64,000 bases of DNA, taken from the NCBI RefSeq assembly GCF_019192965.1, contig NZ_JAHTKU010000003.1:62001-126000 (forward strand). Reading direction: 5' to 3'. Position numbers and translations under genes: made by a program. This DNA comes from Nocardioides daeguensis (GTDB lineage Bacteria; Actinomycetota; Actinomycetes; Propionibacteriales; Nocardioidaceae). Below are positions 17,756 through 26,991 of the stretch, in pieces; positions within the stretch are counted from its first letter, which is position 1; each line of letters begins with the position of its first letter. The notes under the pieces are model-generated. The model was not told the origin of the DNA. It did no database searches and was given only the letters and a program-made list of their open reading frames with translations.

Positions 17756-17864
17756 GTCGAGTAGCGCCGCGACCGAGGCACGAGGTCGCGACGCGCGTAT
17801 CGAGACCATCGTGAGGCGTCTCGATACGCCGCTTCGCTCGTTCCTCGCTCCGCGGCTACTCGAC
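17756..17864. repeat. 109-bp REP-like inverted repeat
   Basis: The outer arms GTCGAGTAGC (17756-17765) and GCTACTCGAC (17855-17864) are perfect. The inner arms GCGTATCGAGAC (17795-17806) and GTCTCGATACGC (17818-17829) are also perfect, with partly matching sequence between. The words GTCTCGATAC and CTTCGCTCG recur in degenerate form near 46820-46850. It lies between the tRNA-Arg terminator and rnhA. Confidence 0.8.
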
Positions 17865-17892
17865 GAACAAGACGTCGCTACGCTCTTCCCCC

Positions 17893-18360
17893 GTGCCGAC
17901 CGATTCGACCTCCCGCGTCTCCATCCACACCGACGGCGCCTGCCTGGGCAACCCGGGGCCGGGCGGCTGGGGTGCGCTGCTGAGGTACGGCCGGCACGAG
18001 AAGGAGCTGTACGGCGGCGAGCCGGCCACGACCAACAACCGGATGGAGCTGATGGCGGCCATCCAGGCCCTGGAGTTCCTCAACCGGCCCTCCGCCGTCG
18101 ACCTGCACACCGACAGCAGCTACGTCCGCAACGGGATCTTGTCCTGGGTGGCGAAGTGGAAGGCCAACGGCTGGCGCACGGCCGCGAAGGCACCGGTGAA
18201 GAACGAGGACCTGTGGCGGCGCCTCGACGTCGCCGCGGCCGCCCACGAGGTGGCCTGGCACTGGGTCAAGGGGCACGCCGGCGACCCCGGCAACGAGCGC
18301 GCGGACGCCCTTGCCGGGCGGGGTGCCCGCGAGGCCCGTGACGGCGTCACGACCGCCTGA
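17893..18360 (+). CDS. rnhA: Ribonuclease HI
   Basis: A 155-aa single-domain RNase HI that cleaves RNA in RNA-DNA hybrids. The metal-binding residues are all present: D14 ([14 protein letters not shown]), E52 (NNRMELMAA), D74 (TDSSYV), H128 ([10 protein letters not shown]) and D138 (ERADALA). A GTG at 17893 is used. TACGCT ends 8 nt upstream, which may give an almost leaderless mRNA. Confidence 0.95.
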   Translation: MPTDSTSRVSIHTDGACLGNPGPGGWGALLRYGRHEKELYGGEPATTNNRMELMAAIQALEFLNRPSAVDLHTDSSYVRNGILSWVAKWKANGWRTAAKAPVKNEDLWRRLDVAAAAHEVAWHWVKGHAGDPGNERADALAGRGAREARDGVTTA

Positions 18361-18473
18361 GCAGCACAGGACGAGAACACGTTCCACAGGCGGGAATCGC
18401 CGCTTGTGTGTCGGTTGCGCAACACCCGGTCGCAAAGGGTGACCACAGGGCGGTATTTGCTTCCCCGGGGGAC

Positions 18474-18479
18474 TAGCCT
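18474..18479 (+). promoter_or_regulatory. -10 hexamer of kgd
   Basis: TAGCCT lies 69 bp before the chosen kgd start. It overlaps a TTG (18479) that would otherwise lengthen the protein by 23 residues; transcription beginning about 7 nt downstream excludes that TTG. Confidence 0.5.
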
Positions 18480-18547
18480 TGTCGGTCGACAGCCACCCGC
18501 TATCGGCGGCGGGTGCGTCCAGCTCATCGGAAGAGGCGAAGCACGTC

Positions 18548-21500
18548 GTGACGCAGTCGTCAGACCAGTCCACCGGATCTCCCGTTCCCGAGGACTTCGG
18601 AGCCAACGAGTGGCTCGTGGAGGAGATGAAGGAACGGTTCGAGGCCGATCCGAACAGCGTCGATCCCGCTTGGGCGACGTTCTTCAGGAACGACAGCAGC
18701 AACGGGACGACGACCGCGACTGCCACTGCTCCCGCCCCGGCCGCCGCCGCGGCGCCCGCCGCTCCCGCCGCGGCACCGACCCCGAAGGCCACCCCGGCCC
18801 CCCAGGTGAGCCCCGCCTCCTCGACGACGCCGACGCCGCCGAAGGCCGACTCCCCCGCCCCGACGCCGAAGGACGCCCCGCGTCCGGCGCCGGTCACGGC
18901 CAGCGACGAGCCCACCCTCACGGTGCTGCGCGGCATCCCGGCCGCCACCGCGAAGAACATGGACATCTCGCTGTCGGTACCGACGGCGACCTCGGTGCGC
19001 AACATCCCGGTCAAGCTGCTCTGGGACAACCGGATCGTCATCAACAGCCACCTCAAGCGCGCCCGCGGCGGCAAGGTGTCGTTCACCCACCTGATCGGCT
19101 ACGCGATCGTCAAGGCGATCAAGGCGCTGCCGGCGATGAACAACACCTACGACGAGATCGACGGCAAGCCGACCATGGTGACGCCGGCCCACATCAACCT
19201 GGGCCTGGCCATCGACCAGCAGAAGAAGGACGGCACCCGCCAGCTCGTCGCGCCCAGCATCAAGGCGTGCGAGGCGATGGACTTCGCGCAGTTCTGGACG
19301 GCGTACGAGGACATCGTGCGCAAGGCCAAGGACAACAAGCTGACGATGGAGGACTACTCCGGCACGACCGTCAGCCTCACCAACGTCGGCGGCCTCGGCA
19401 CCAACAACTCGGTGCCCCGCCTCATGCAGGGCCAGGCCGCCATCATCGGCGTGGGCTCGATGGACTACCCGCCGGAGTTCCAGGGCGCGTCCGAGGACAC
19501 CATCGCGCGCAACGCGATCTCGCGGATCATGACGATGACCTCGACCTACGACCACCGCGTCATCCAGGGCGCGCAGTCGGGCGAGTTCCTCGGCCAGGTG
19601 CACAAGTACCTGCTCGGCCAGGACGGCTTCTACGACGAGATCTTCCGCGCGCTGCGGATCCCCTACGAGCCGATCCGCTGGAACGCCGACATCGCGACGT
19701 CCCACGACGACCAGATCGACAAGCAGGCCCGGATCCTCGAGCTGATCCACGCCTACCGCGTGCGCGGCCACCTGATGGCCGACACCGACCCGCTGGAGTA
19801 CAAGCAGCGCAGCCACCCCGACCTGCGCATCGAGTCGCACGGCCTGACCCTGTGGGACCTCGAGCGGGAGTTCCCGACCGGGTCCTTCGGCGGACGCGAC
19901 CGGCGCTTCATGAAGCTGCGCGACATCCTCGGCATCCTGCGCGACTCGTACTGCCGCACCACCGGCATCGAGTACATGCACATCATGGATCCCGAGCAAC
20001 GCCGCTGGATCCAGGAGCGGGTCGAGCAGCCCCACACCAAGCCGCCCCGCGAGGAGCAGCTCCGGATCCTGCTGAAGCTCAACCAGGCCGAGGCGTTCGA
20101 GACGTTCCTGCAGACCAAGTTCGTCGGCCAGAAGCGGTTCTCGCTCGAGGGCGGCGAGACCACCGTCCCCGTCGTCGACGAGATCGCCGAGGCCGCCGCC
20201 CAGGCGGGCCTGGTCGAGGTCGCGATCGGCATGGCCCACCGCGGCCGTCTCAACATGCTGGCCAACATCGTCGGCAAGTCCTACAACCAGATCTTCCGCG
20301 AGTTCGAGGGCAACATCGACCCGCGCACCGTGCAGGGGTCGGGCGACGTGAAGTACCACCTGGGTGCCGAGGGCACCTTCGTGGCGGGCACCGGCGAGAC
20401 CATCGCCGTCTCGATCGCGGCGAACCCGTCGCACCTCGAGACGGTCGACCCGGTGCTCGAGGGCATCGCCCGCGCCAAGCAGGACGTCCTCGACCGTGGC
20501 GCCGAGTTCCCGGTGCTGCCGATGCTCATCCACGGCGACGCCGCCTTCGCCGGCCAGGGTGTCGTGGCCGAGACGCTCAACCTCTCCCAGCTGCGCGGCT
20601 ACCGCACCGGCGGCACGATCCACGTCGTCATCAACAACCAGGTCGGGTTCACCACCTCCCCCGGCTCGTCGCGCTCGACGCTCTACTGCACCGACGTGGC
20701 CCGGATGGTGCAGGCGCCGATCTTCCACGTCAACGGCGACGACCCGGAGGCGTGCATCCGCGTGGCGCGGCTCGCGTTCGAGTACCGCCAGGCGTTCAAC
20801 AGCGACGTCGTCATCGACCTCGTCTGCTACCGCCGCCGCGGGCACAACGAGGGCGACGACCCGTCGTACACCCAGCCGCTGATGTACGACCTGATCGAGC
20901 AGAAGCGCTCGGTCCGCAAGCTCTACACGGAGTCCCTCATCGGTCGTGGCGACATCACGATCGAGGAGGCCGAGCAGGTCCTGCGCGACTACCAGCAGCA
21001 GCTGGAGCGGGTGTTCACCGAGGTCCGCGAGGCGACCGCCGCGCCGTCCGAGTGGACCACGGTCCCGGACTACCCGGACAAGCCGGTCGGCGAGACCCAG
21101 ACCGCCGTGACGCCGGAGGTCCTCAAGCGGATCGCCGACGCCTACGTCACGCCGCCGGACGGCTTCACCGTCCACCCGAAGGTGATGCCCCAGCTCCAGC
21201 GCCGCGCGGCCGCGATCGCCGACGGCCCGATCGACTGGGGCACCGGCGAGATCCTCGCCTTCGGCTCGCTGCTGATGGACGGCCGCCCGGTGCGCCTGGC
21301 CGGCCAGGACTCGCGCCGCGGCACCTTCGTGCAGCGGTTCGCGACGATCATCGACCGGGTCAACGCCGACGAGTGGACGCCGCTGGCCAACCTCACCGAG
21401 GACCAGGCCAAGTTCTTCGTCTACGACAGCCTGCTCTCGGAGTACGCCGCCCTCGGCTTCGAGTACGGCTACTCGGTGGCGCGCCCCGACGCGCTGGTCC

Positions 21501-22246
21501 TGTGGGAGGCCCAGTTCGGCGACTTCGTCAACGGCGCCCAGTCGGTCATCGACGAGTACATCTCGGCCGGCAAGACCAAGTGGGGCCAGGACTCCGGTGT
21601 CGTGCTGCTGCTGCCGCACGGCTACGAGGGCCAGGGCGCCGACCACTCGTCGGCCCGCATCGAGCGGTTCCTCGCGCTGTGCGCCGACGACGCCATGGTC
21701 GTCGCCCAGCCGTCGACGCCCGCGTCGTACTTCCACCTGCTGCGCCGGCACTCGCTCGGCGGTGAGCACAAGCCGCTCATCGTCTTCACCCCGAAGTCGA
21801 TGCTCAAGCGCAAGGAGGCCGCGTCGGTCCCCGCCGACTTCACCTCCGGCGAGTTCCGCCCGGTGATCGGCGACGCGACGGCCGACCCGGCGAAGGTGAA
21901 GACCGTGCTGCTCGTCTCGGGCCGCCTCACCTGGGACCTCATGGTCGAGCGCCGCAAGTCCGAGCGCGACGACGTGGCGATCCTGCGTGTCGAGCAGCTC
22001 TACCCGTGGCCGACCGAGCAGGTGCGGGCCGAGCTCGACAAGTACCCGAACGCCACCGTGAAGTGGGTCCAGGACGAGCCCTACAACCAGGGTCCGTGGC
22101 CGTCGTTCTACCTCAACGTGGTCCCGCAGCTGGGCCGGGCGATCCAGCCGGTCACCCGCGCCGCGTCCTCGACCACCGCGGTCGGTACGGCGAAGCGCCA
22201 CCAGGAGGAGGCCAAGGTCCTCATCGGCGAAGCGTTCGGCGCCTGA
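18548..22246 (+). CDS. kgd: Multifunctional 2-oxoglutarate dehydrogenase E1 / succinyltransferase E2 fusion (Kgd/OdhA)
   Basis: A 1232-aa TCA-cycle enzyme of the actinobacterial type. It has an N-terminal helix [15 protein letters not shown], an Ala/Pro linker, an E2-like acyltransferase domain (about 105-340) with active-site [10 protein letters not shown] (H about 336), then the ThDP-dependent E1 domain with [16 protein letters not shown] (about 565) and [18 protein letters not shown] (about 662). The lipoyl domain is absent, as in this family. GTG 18548 ([10 protein letters not shown]) is preferred over an in-frame TTG at 18479 that lies in the -10. In relatives it is inhibited by the FHA protein GarA/OdhI, not encoded here. 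A 58-aa gene overlaps its stop. Confidence 0.95.
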   Translation: MTQSSDQSTGSPVPEDFGANEWLVEEMKERFEADPNSVDPAWATFFRNDSSNGTTTATATAPAPAAAAAPAAPAAAPTPKATPAPQVSPASSTTPTPPKADSPAPTPKDAPRPAPVTASDEPTLTVLRGIPAATAKNMDISLSVPTATSVRNIPVKLLWDNRIVINSHLKRARGGKVSFTHLIGYAIVKAIKALPAMNNTYDEIDGKPTMVTPAHINLGLAIDQQKKDGTRQLVAPSIKACEAMDFAQFWTAYEDIVRKAKDNKLTMEDYSGTTVSLTNVGGLGTNNSVPRLMQGQAAIIGVGSMDYPPEFQGASEDTIARNAISRIMTMTSTYDHRVIQGAQSGEFLGQVHKYLLGQDGFYDEIFRALRIPYEPIRWNADIATSHDDQIDKQARILELIHAYRVRGHLMADTDPLEYKQRSHPDLRIESHGLTLWDLEREFPTGSFGGRDRRFMKLRDILGILRDSYCRTTGIEYMHIMDPEQRRWIQERVEQPHTKPPREEQLRILLKLNQAEAFETFLQTKFVGQKRFSLEGGETTVPVVDEIAEAAAQAGLVEVAIGMAHRGRLNMLANIVGKSYNQIFREFEGNIDPRTVQGSGDVKYHLGAEGTFVAGTGETIAVSIAANPSHLETVDPVLEGIARAKQDVLDRGAEFPVLPMLIHGDAAFAGQGVVAETLNLSQLRGYRTGGTIHVVINNQVGFTTSPGSSRSTLYCTDVARMVQAPIFHVNGDDPEACIRVARLAFEYRQAFNSDVVIDLVCYRRRGHNEGDDPSYTQPLMYDLIEQKRSVRKLYTESLIGRGDITIEEAEQVLRDYQQQLERVFTEVREATAAPSEWTTVPDYPDKPVGETQTAVTPEVLKRIADAYVTPPDGFTVHPKVMPQLQRRAAAIADGPIDWGTGEILAFGSLLMDGRPVRLAGQDSRRGTFVQRFATIIDRVNADEWTPLANLTEDQAKFFVYDSLLSEYAALGFEYGYSVARPDALVLWEAQFGDFVNGAQSVIDEYISAGKTKWGQDSGVVLLLPHGYEGQGADHSSARIERFLALCADDAMVVAQPSTPASYFHLLRRHSLGGEHKPLIVFTPKSMLKRKEAASVPADFTSGEFRPVIGDATADPAKVKTVLLVSGRLTWDLMVERRKSERDDVAILRVEQLYPWPTEQVRAELDKYPNATVKWVQDEPYNQGPWPSFYLNVVPQLGRAIQPVTRAASSTTAVGTAKRHQEEAKVLIGEAFGA

Positions 22247-22422
22247 TGTACTTCACCGACCGCGGGATCGAGGAGCTCGAGCAGCGCCGGGGCGACGAGG
22301 AGGTCACCTTGGCCTGGCTCGGCGAGCGGCTGCAGGAGTTCGTCGACACCCACCCGGAGTTCGAGGTCGCCGTCGAGCGGTTCGCCACCTGGCTGGCCCG
22401 CCTCGACGACCCCGAGGACTGA
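22246..22422 (+). CDS. Small conserved protein downstream of kgd (DUF6104-like)
   Basis: A 58-aa acidic protein beginning [18 protein letters not shown] and containing VTLAWLGERLQEFVDTHPEFE. Its ATG overlaps the kgd stop by one base (TGATG), so it is translationally coupled to kgd. From memory it matches a small actinobacterial family of unknown function found behind 2-oxoglutarate dehydrogenase genes; the DUF number is not verified. The two predicted helices could bind Kgd, but that is inference only. Confidence 0.75.
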   Translation: MYFTDRGIEELEQRRGDEEVTLAWLGERLQEFVDTHPEFEVAVERFATWLARLDDPED

Positions 22423-22443
22423 ACCAGGACCGATCACGTACGA

Positions 22444-22475
22444 CGAGGGCCCGGCGGATCTCCGCCGGGCCCTCG
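22444..22475 (+). terminator. Terminator after kgd operon
   Basis: A perfect 15-bp GC-rich inverted repeat (22444-22458 with 22461-22475, arm CGAGGGCCCGGCGGA) lies 21 bp past the stop of the 58-aa gene. The convergent mmpL-like gene ends 25 bp further on, so the hairpin can serve both directions. Confidence 0.8.
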
Positions 22476-22499
22476 CCCCGTTCCGGCGACCGTGGGAGG

Positions 22500-24632
22500 T
22501 CAGCCGACCGGAACCGGATCCGGACTCGTCTCGGGTGCGGCCTCCGAGAGCCCGACCCGGCGGTGCAGCGCCCGTAGCGGGCCGGGTGCCCACCAGGACC
22601 GCTCCCCCAGCAGCCGGATGCTGGCCGGGAGCAGGACGCCGCGGACCAGGGTCGCGTCGATCAGGATGGCCAACCCGGTGCCGAGCCCGAAGAACTGGAT
22701 GAAGCTGACCGAGCTGACCAGGAAGGCGAAGAAGCTGATCGCGATCAGGGCCGCCGCGGTGCTGACGATCCGGCCGGTGTGGGCCAGTCCGTGCACCAGC
22801 GCCTCGTCGTTGGACAGCCCACGCTCGCGCATCTCCTTGATCCGGCTCATCACGAAGACCTCGTAGTCCATCGACAGCCCGAAGGCGACGCAGAACAGCA
22901 GCACCATCATCGAGCTGTCCATCGGTTGCGGGGTGAACCCGAGCGCCCCGGACAGGTGGCCGTCCTGGAACACCCAGACCATCGCGCCCAGGGTGGCACC
23001 GAGGCCGACGGCGTTGAGCGCCAGGGCCCGCAGCGGCTGGACGACGCTGCCGGTGAACAGGAACAGGATCACCGCCGTCGTGAGCACCAGCCAGGCGGCG
23101 ACGAGCGGCAGCCGGTCGCCGATCCCGCTCATCTGGTCGTGCAGCTCCGCGCTCGCGCCGCCCACGAGGGCCTCGGTCCCCGCCGGTGCGGGCACGGATC
23201 GGACGTCGCCGACCAGAGCGCGCGCGGCGTCGGACATCGGGTCGAGCCCGGTGACCACCGAGACCAGGTCGGCGCCGCGGCCGGGCTGCGTGTCGACCCG
23301 GATCACGCCGGGCAGCTCCCGCAGCCTCACGGCGTACGACGCCAGCTCGGCCTCGGGCACCGTCGAGGTCGTGACGACCTGGATCGGGTGGGTGCCGTCA
23401 CCGGCGAAGGCCGAGCGCAGCACGTCACCGGCCTGGCGGCTGGAGGCGCTGGTGGGCAGCACCCGGTCGTCCGGCGTCCCGAGCTCGATGCCGGCCAGCG
23501 GGAACGCCATCACGAGCAGGCCGGCCAGCACGGGCACCGCGGTGAGCAGCGGTCGCCGGGCGACGAGACGGGCGAGCCGCGCCCAGGCCGGCGCCTCCTC
23601 GCCCCGGATGCCGCGGACCCACGGGACCGGCCAGGCATCGATCCGGTCGCCGAGCAGGCTGAGCCCGGCGGGGAGCACGACCACGGCGGCGAAGGCGGTG
23701 ATCAGCATGACGCCGATGCCGGCGTAGGCGAAGGAGCGCAGGAAGTACATCGGGAAGACCAGGAGTGCGGCCAGCGCCACCGCGACCGTGGTCGCGCTGA
23801 AGGCGATGGTCCGGCCGGCGGTCTCCACCGCGCGTCGTACGGCGGCCTGGTGGGCGCGTCCGGCGGCGCGTTCCTCGCGGACCCGAGCCACCATCAGCAG
23901 GCCGTAGTCGACGGCGAGGCCGAGCCCCAGGCCGGTGGTGAGGTTGACGGCGTAGATCGAGACGTCCGTCGCCGAGCCGAGGATCGACAGCTCGGCGAAG
24001 GTGCCGACGATGGCGGCGACGCCGACGGCGAGCGTGACGAGGGCGCCGACGACGTTGCCGAAGGCCAGGACGAGCAGGACCAGGATGAGCGGGATGGCGA
24101 TGCTCTCGGCGAGGCCGAGGTCCTGGCCGATCTGGGCGCCGATCTCCTCTCCGACCACGTCGGCACCGGCGACGTCGACAAAGACGGGGCCGTCACTGCC
24201 GGCGTACGCGTCGAGCACGGCCCCCGGGTCGGCCTCCTGGCCGGGCGCGACGGACGCGGTCACGAGGGCGTAGCGGCCGTCGGTCGAGCGCATCGGGCCC
24301 GCCCGGCCGTCGAAGTAGGACACGACATCGCACAGCGCCGGGTCCGAGCGCAACCGCTCGGTCAGCGCGCCGCCCGCCGCGGTCGCGGCCGGGGCGTCCA
24401 CGTCGCCGTCCGCGGCCTCGACGACGAACACGTAGTCGGCCCCGCCGGCGAACCGCTCCTCGAGCAGCGCCGCGGCGCGGCTGCTCTCCGAGTCGGGGTC
24501 GTCGAAGCCGGCCGTCTGCAGCTTGCCGAAGGCGCCGACGCCGACGACCGCGGCGAGCACCACGCCGAGCAGGCCGAGGGCGAGCACCGTGCGCGCCCGC
24601 CTGGTCACCCAGCCACCGATCCAGCTGAACAT
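22500..24632 (-). CDS. MMPL-family RND transporter
   Basis: A 710-aa inner-membrane exporter. Two halves each have a large extracytoplasmic loop and a bundle of TM helices, e.g. GLGLGLAVDYGLLMVARVREER and the second-half equivalent VAFGLSMDYEVFVMSRIKEM. These are the GxxxDY proton-relay motifs of MmpL proteins. Typical cargo is a lipid or hydrophobic drug. The ATG at 24632 has GGAGG 5 nt upstream; an in-frame TTG at 24644 is less likely. It is divergent from the TetR gene at 24686, its likely repressor. Confidence 0.9.
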   Translation of the reverse strand: MFSWIGGWVTRRARTVLALGLLGVVLAAVVGVGAFGKLQTAGFDDPDSESSRAAALLEERFAGGADYVFVVEAADGDVDAPAATAAGGALTERLRSDPALCDVVSYFDGRAGPMRSTDGRYALVTASVAPGQEADPGAVLDAYAGSDGPVFVDVAGADVVGEEIGAQIGQDLGLAESIAIPLILVLLVLAFGNVVGALVTLAVGVAAIVGTFAELSILGSATDVSIYAVNLTTGLGLGLAVDYGLLMVARVREERAAGRAHQAAVRRAVETAGRTIAFSATTVAVALAALLVFPMYFLRSFAYAGIGVMLITAFAAVVVLPAGLSLLGDRIDAWPVPWVRGIRGEEAPAWARLARLVARRPLLTAVPVLAGLLVMAFPLAGIELGTPDDRVLPTSASSRQAGDVLRSAFAGDGTHPIQVVTTSTVPEAELASYAVRLRELPGVIRVDTQPGRGADLVSVVTGLDPMSDAARALVGDVRSVPAPAGTEALVGGASAELHDQMSGIGDRLPLVAAWLVLTTAVILFLFTGSVVQPLRALALNAVGLGATLGAMVWVFQDGHLSGALGFTPQPMDSSMMVLLFCVAFGLSMDYEVFVMSRIKEMRERGLSNDEALVHGLAHTGRIVSTAAALIAISFFAFLVSSVSFIQFFGLGTGLAILIDATLVRGVLLPASIRLLGERSWWAPGPLRALHRRVGLSEAAPETSPDPVPVG

Positions 24633-24653
24633 CGCGCCCTCCAATGTGTGCGA

Positions 24654-24678
24654 CCGTAAACTTTGTAGCCGTTAACTT
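24654..24678. promoter_or_regulatory. TetR/mmpL divergent operator candidate and tetR -10
   Basis: Two direct repeats, CCGTAAACTT (24654-24663) and CCGTTAACTT (24669-24678), are 15 bp apart in the short divergent gap. The second contains TAACTT (24673-24678), a -10 hexamer 7 nt before the tetR ATG. Binding here would block both genes. Confidence 0.5.
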
Positions 24679-24685
24679 GGCACGG

Positions 24686-25372
24686 ATGTTTGCGGGTGTC
24701 AACATGTTCCTCGTGACCACCTCGACCCCGGCCGACGGCAAGCGGGGCTACCACCACGGCGACCTGCGCAACGCGCTCGCCCGCGCTGCCGCGCACCTCG
24801 CCGCGACCGGCGGCCCCGACGCGGTCACCATCCGCGGCGCCGCGCGCGAGGTCGGCGTCACCCCGACCGCCGCCTACCGGCACTTCGAGAACCAGGCCGA
24901 GCTGCTCGGGGCCGCACGCTCGCTCGCGATGGACGGGATGGTCGCCGCGATGGCCGACTACCTCGAGCAGGTCCCCACCGACGGCGACCCCGTCCAGCGC
25001 GCCCTCGAGCGGCTGAGGTCCACCGGACGCGGCTACATCCGGTTCGCGATCGAGGAGCCGGGCGTGTTCCGGACCTGCTTCACCGGCGGCCTGCGCGACG
25101 AGGGCGGCGCGGACGGGATGGGCGAACCCGCTCCCTACCTGCTGCTCGGCGAGATGCTCGACCAGCTCGTCGCGGTGGGCTACCTCGCTCCCGAGGACCG
25201 CCCCGACGCCGAGGCCGGCCCGTGGGCAGCGGTCCACGGACTGGCGATGCTGCTCATCGACGGCCCGCTGTCCGAGCTGGGCAAGCAGGAGCAGGACGTC
25301 GCGATCGCCCGCACCCTCGACATGGTCAGCCGCGGACTGGCGACCGGCCCGCAGGGACGTCGTACCCACTAG
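24686..25372 (+). CDS. TetR-family regulator, divergent from MMPL transporter
   Basis: A 228-aa repressor. The N-terminal HTH is in YHHGDLRNALARAAAHLAA and VTIRGAAREVGVTPTAAYRHFENQAELL; the C-terminal ligand domain is of the WHG-like type seen in many actinobacterial TetRs. ATG 24686 is chosen because it lies 7 nt after TAACTT (leaderless); ATG 24704 or GTG 24713 remain possible. The likely target is the MMPL transporter, with its substrate as inducer. Confidence 0.85.
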   Translation: MFAGVNMFLVTTSTPADGKRGYHHGDLRNALARAAAHLAATGGPDAVTIRGAAREVGVTPTAAYRHFENQAELLGAARSLAMDGMVAAMADYLEQVPTDGDPVQRALERLRSTGRGYIRFAIEEPGVFRTCFTGGLRDEGGADGMGEPAPYLLLGEMLDQLVAVGYLAPEDRPDAEAGPWAAVHGLAMLLIDGPLSELGKQEQDVAIARTLDMVSRGLATGPQGRRTH

Positions 25373-25375
25373 TCT
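25370..25375 (+). promoter_or_regulatory. -10 hexamer for the gene at 25383 (leaderless)
   Basis: TAGTCT overlaps the tetR stop codon and is followed by 7 nt and a GTG. Confidence 0.5.
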
Positions 25376-25382
25376 CACGCCC

Positions 25383-26051
25383 GTGAGCGAGGAGCTGATC
25401 GACCACGCGGCCTGGGGCGAGCGGTTCTTCGCGACCGCCGTGACCGCCGAACGGGTGCTGGCCGGCGTCAACGTGCTGGCCGGACGCCCGATCGACGTCG
25501 GGCCGCTGGGCGTGGGGCCCGGCCGGATCGCCAAGGTGACCGCGACGGGCACGATCGGCACCGCCACCGGCGAGCGGATCGGGGCCGACCCGGTGTCGTT
25601 CCAGGTCGACCTGCCGGTCGCCTTGAGGTTCACCGTCGACCTCGGCATGGACAAGCAGCGCTTCGACGCCGAGATCACCGTGCCGCTGGTGATCACCGCC
25701 CACGGCCGCGCGGACCTGGCGATCGTGCTGGACGTGACGCCGCCGCGCTCGGCGCAGGTCGTCGTCCGGCTCAGGGCGCAGGGGCTGCGCGCCTCGCTGA
25801 CCAGCAGGGCCGCCAACGTCGAGGGCGAGCTGCGCCGGTTCGTGGCACGCTACGTCGCCAAGGAGCTCGAGAAGCCCTACGTCCGCAGCGCCACGACCAT
25901 CGACGTCCGCGCCGCCGTCGAGAAGGCGGCCGCCGGCCTCGGACCGCGCGACGACAGCGCGATGGCCCACGAGCTGACCGACGAGCTGCCGGCCGCGATC
26001 GAGGCCGAGCTCGCCCACACCGCCCAGCTGCTCTTGGAGGACGACGAATGA
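25383..26051 (+). CDS. Conserved hypothetical protein
   Basis: A 222-aa soluble protein, not recognised. The middle (about residues 40-150) alternates short beta-like stretches (DLPVALRFTVDLGMDKQRFDAEITV, VQVDL-type), suggesting a beta-sandwich. The C-terminal third is helical (EGELRRFVARYVAKELEKPYV) and ends acidic. There is no signal peptide or TM segment. The GTG start is 7 nt after a -10 hexamer. Its stop overlaps the next start by 4 bp (ATGA), so the two products probably act together. Confidence 0.7.
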   Translation: MSEELIDHAAWGERFFATAVTAERVLAGVNVLAGRPIDVGPLGVGPGRIAKVTATGTIGTATGERIGADPVSFQVDLPVALRFTVDLGMDKQRFDAEITVPLVITAHGRADLAIVLDVTPPRSAQVVVRLRAQGLRASLTSRAANVEGELRRFVARYVAKELEKPYVRSATTIDVRAAVEKAAAGLGPRDDSAMAHELTDELPAAIEAELAHTAQLLLEDDE

Positions 26052-26653
26052 ACGCCTATCCCCCGGCCCCGTGGCACATGCACGGATCGCTGTGGCTCTC
26101 CGTGTTCCGGCTCGCCCGGGACGTCGACGTCCACCACCCCGCCGGCACGTACGGCGTCGCGCTGGTCTCCTACGAGGAGCCGAGCCCGCTGACCTACCAC
26201 GAGCTGCTACTCGCCCGGACGGTCAAGAACCGTGCGGGCAAGGGCGCGGTGACCATCACTGACATCTGGGTGGACTCCCCGGCCTCGCAGGCCGGCGGCC
26301 GCGCGCTGTGGGCGATCCCCAAGGAGCTGTGCGACTTCGACCTCGACACCAGCTTCCGCGGCCCGGTCACCTCGACCGACTGGTCGGCCAGCGTCGAGCG
26401 GCGACCGATCGTCGAGGCCAGCTTCACCGACGTGTCGCGCGCCGCGATCCGGATGCCGTTCACCGGCCTGGTCGAGCAGCCCGGCATCCCCGAGCACCCG
26501 GAGACGGCCGATGTGGTGATGAAGGGCAACGCCAAGGCACTGCCGTGCCGCGGCCGGTGGAGCTTCGCCGCCGACGGGCCCCTGGGGTTCATGCGCGAGG
26601 CCCGTCAGCTGGGCTCGTTCCGGATGGCGGGCTTCCGGCTCGCGTTCGACTGA
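26048..26653 (+). CDS. Acetoacetate decarboxylase-like fold protein
   Basis: A 201-aa protein with the ADC-family segment GGRALWAIPKELCDFDL and an overall beta-rich pattern (MHGSLWLSVFRLARD at the start, GFRLAFD at the end). The catalytic lysine of true acetoacetate decarboxylases cannot be assigned confidently, so a lipocalin-like binding or unrelated enzymatic role is possible. It is translationally coupled to the 222-aa gene upstream. Confidence 0.7.
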   Translation: MNAYPPAPWHMHGSLWLSVFRLARDVDVHHPAGTYGVALVSYEEPSPLTYHELLLARTVKNRAGKGAVTITDIWVDSPASQAGGRALWAIPKELCDFDLDTSFRGPVTSTDWSASVERRPIVEASFTDVSRAAIRMPFTGLVEQPGIPEHPETADVVMKGNAKALPCRGRWSFAADGPLGFMREARQLGSFRMAGFRLAFD

Positions 26654-26702
26654 CCTGGCTCGCCTCCCGACGTCGCACCCGACGAACGGGCTGCGGAACG
26701 GG

Positions 26703-26966
26703 CTAGTCCACAGCCGGTTCGTCAGGTGCATCGATCGAACCGGGCCCCGCGGCCGCCTCACTGTGCTCGGCGAGCGCGCGCTGCGAGGAGTCCTTGATCT
26801 CGAAGATCTCGGTGGCGAAGCCGCCGACAGCGGCGGCGACCTCGCCGACAGCGCGGGTCACGATGCTCGCGACCTCGCCGACGGTCTGGGCCGCGGCCTC
26901 GGCGCCTGCCTGGAGCGCGTCCTTGGTGATCTCGGCCCTGCTGAGGTGGTCGCGTCCGTCGCTCAT
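26703..26966 (-). CDS. Small hypothetical protein with amphipathic helix
   Basis: An 87-aa protein starting MSDGRDHLSRAEITKDAL. The centre (about 20-60) is Ala/Val/Gly-rich and may form an amphipathic or membrane-associated helix (AQTVGEVASIVTRAVGEVAAAVGGF). The tail is acidic. It is not recognised. It lies 25 bp after the desaturase stop on the same strand and could be the last gene of that unit. Confidence 0.6.
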   Translation of the reverse strand: MSDGRDHLSRAEITKDALQAGAEAAAQTVGEVASIVTRAVGEVAAAVGGFATEIFEIKDSSQRALAEHSEAAAGPGSIDAPDEPAVD

Positions 26967-26991
26967 GTCCGTCAGTCTCCCCCGCAGGACC

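Noticed and set aside
17628..17864. Integrated genomic island at tRNA-Arg
   Set aside because: There is no integrase, no duplicated tRNA 3' end and only housekeeping genes nearby.
18479..18547. TTG start giving kgd 23 more residues
   Set aside because: The TTG overlaps the -10 hexamer TAGCCT and would lie upstream of the transcription start.
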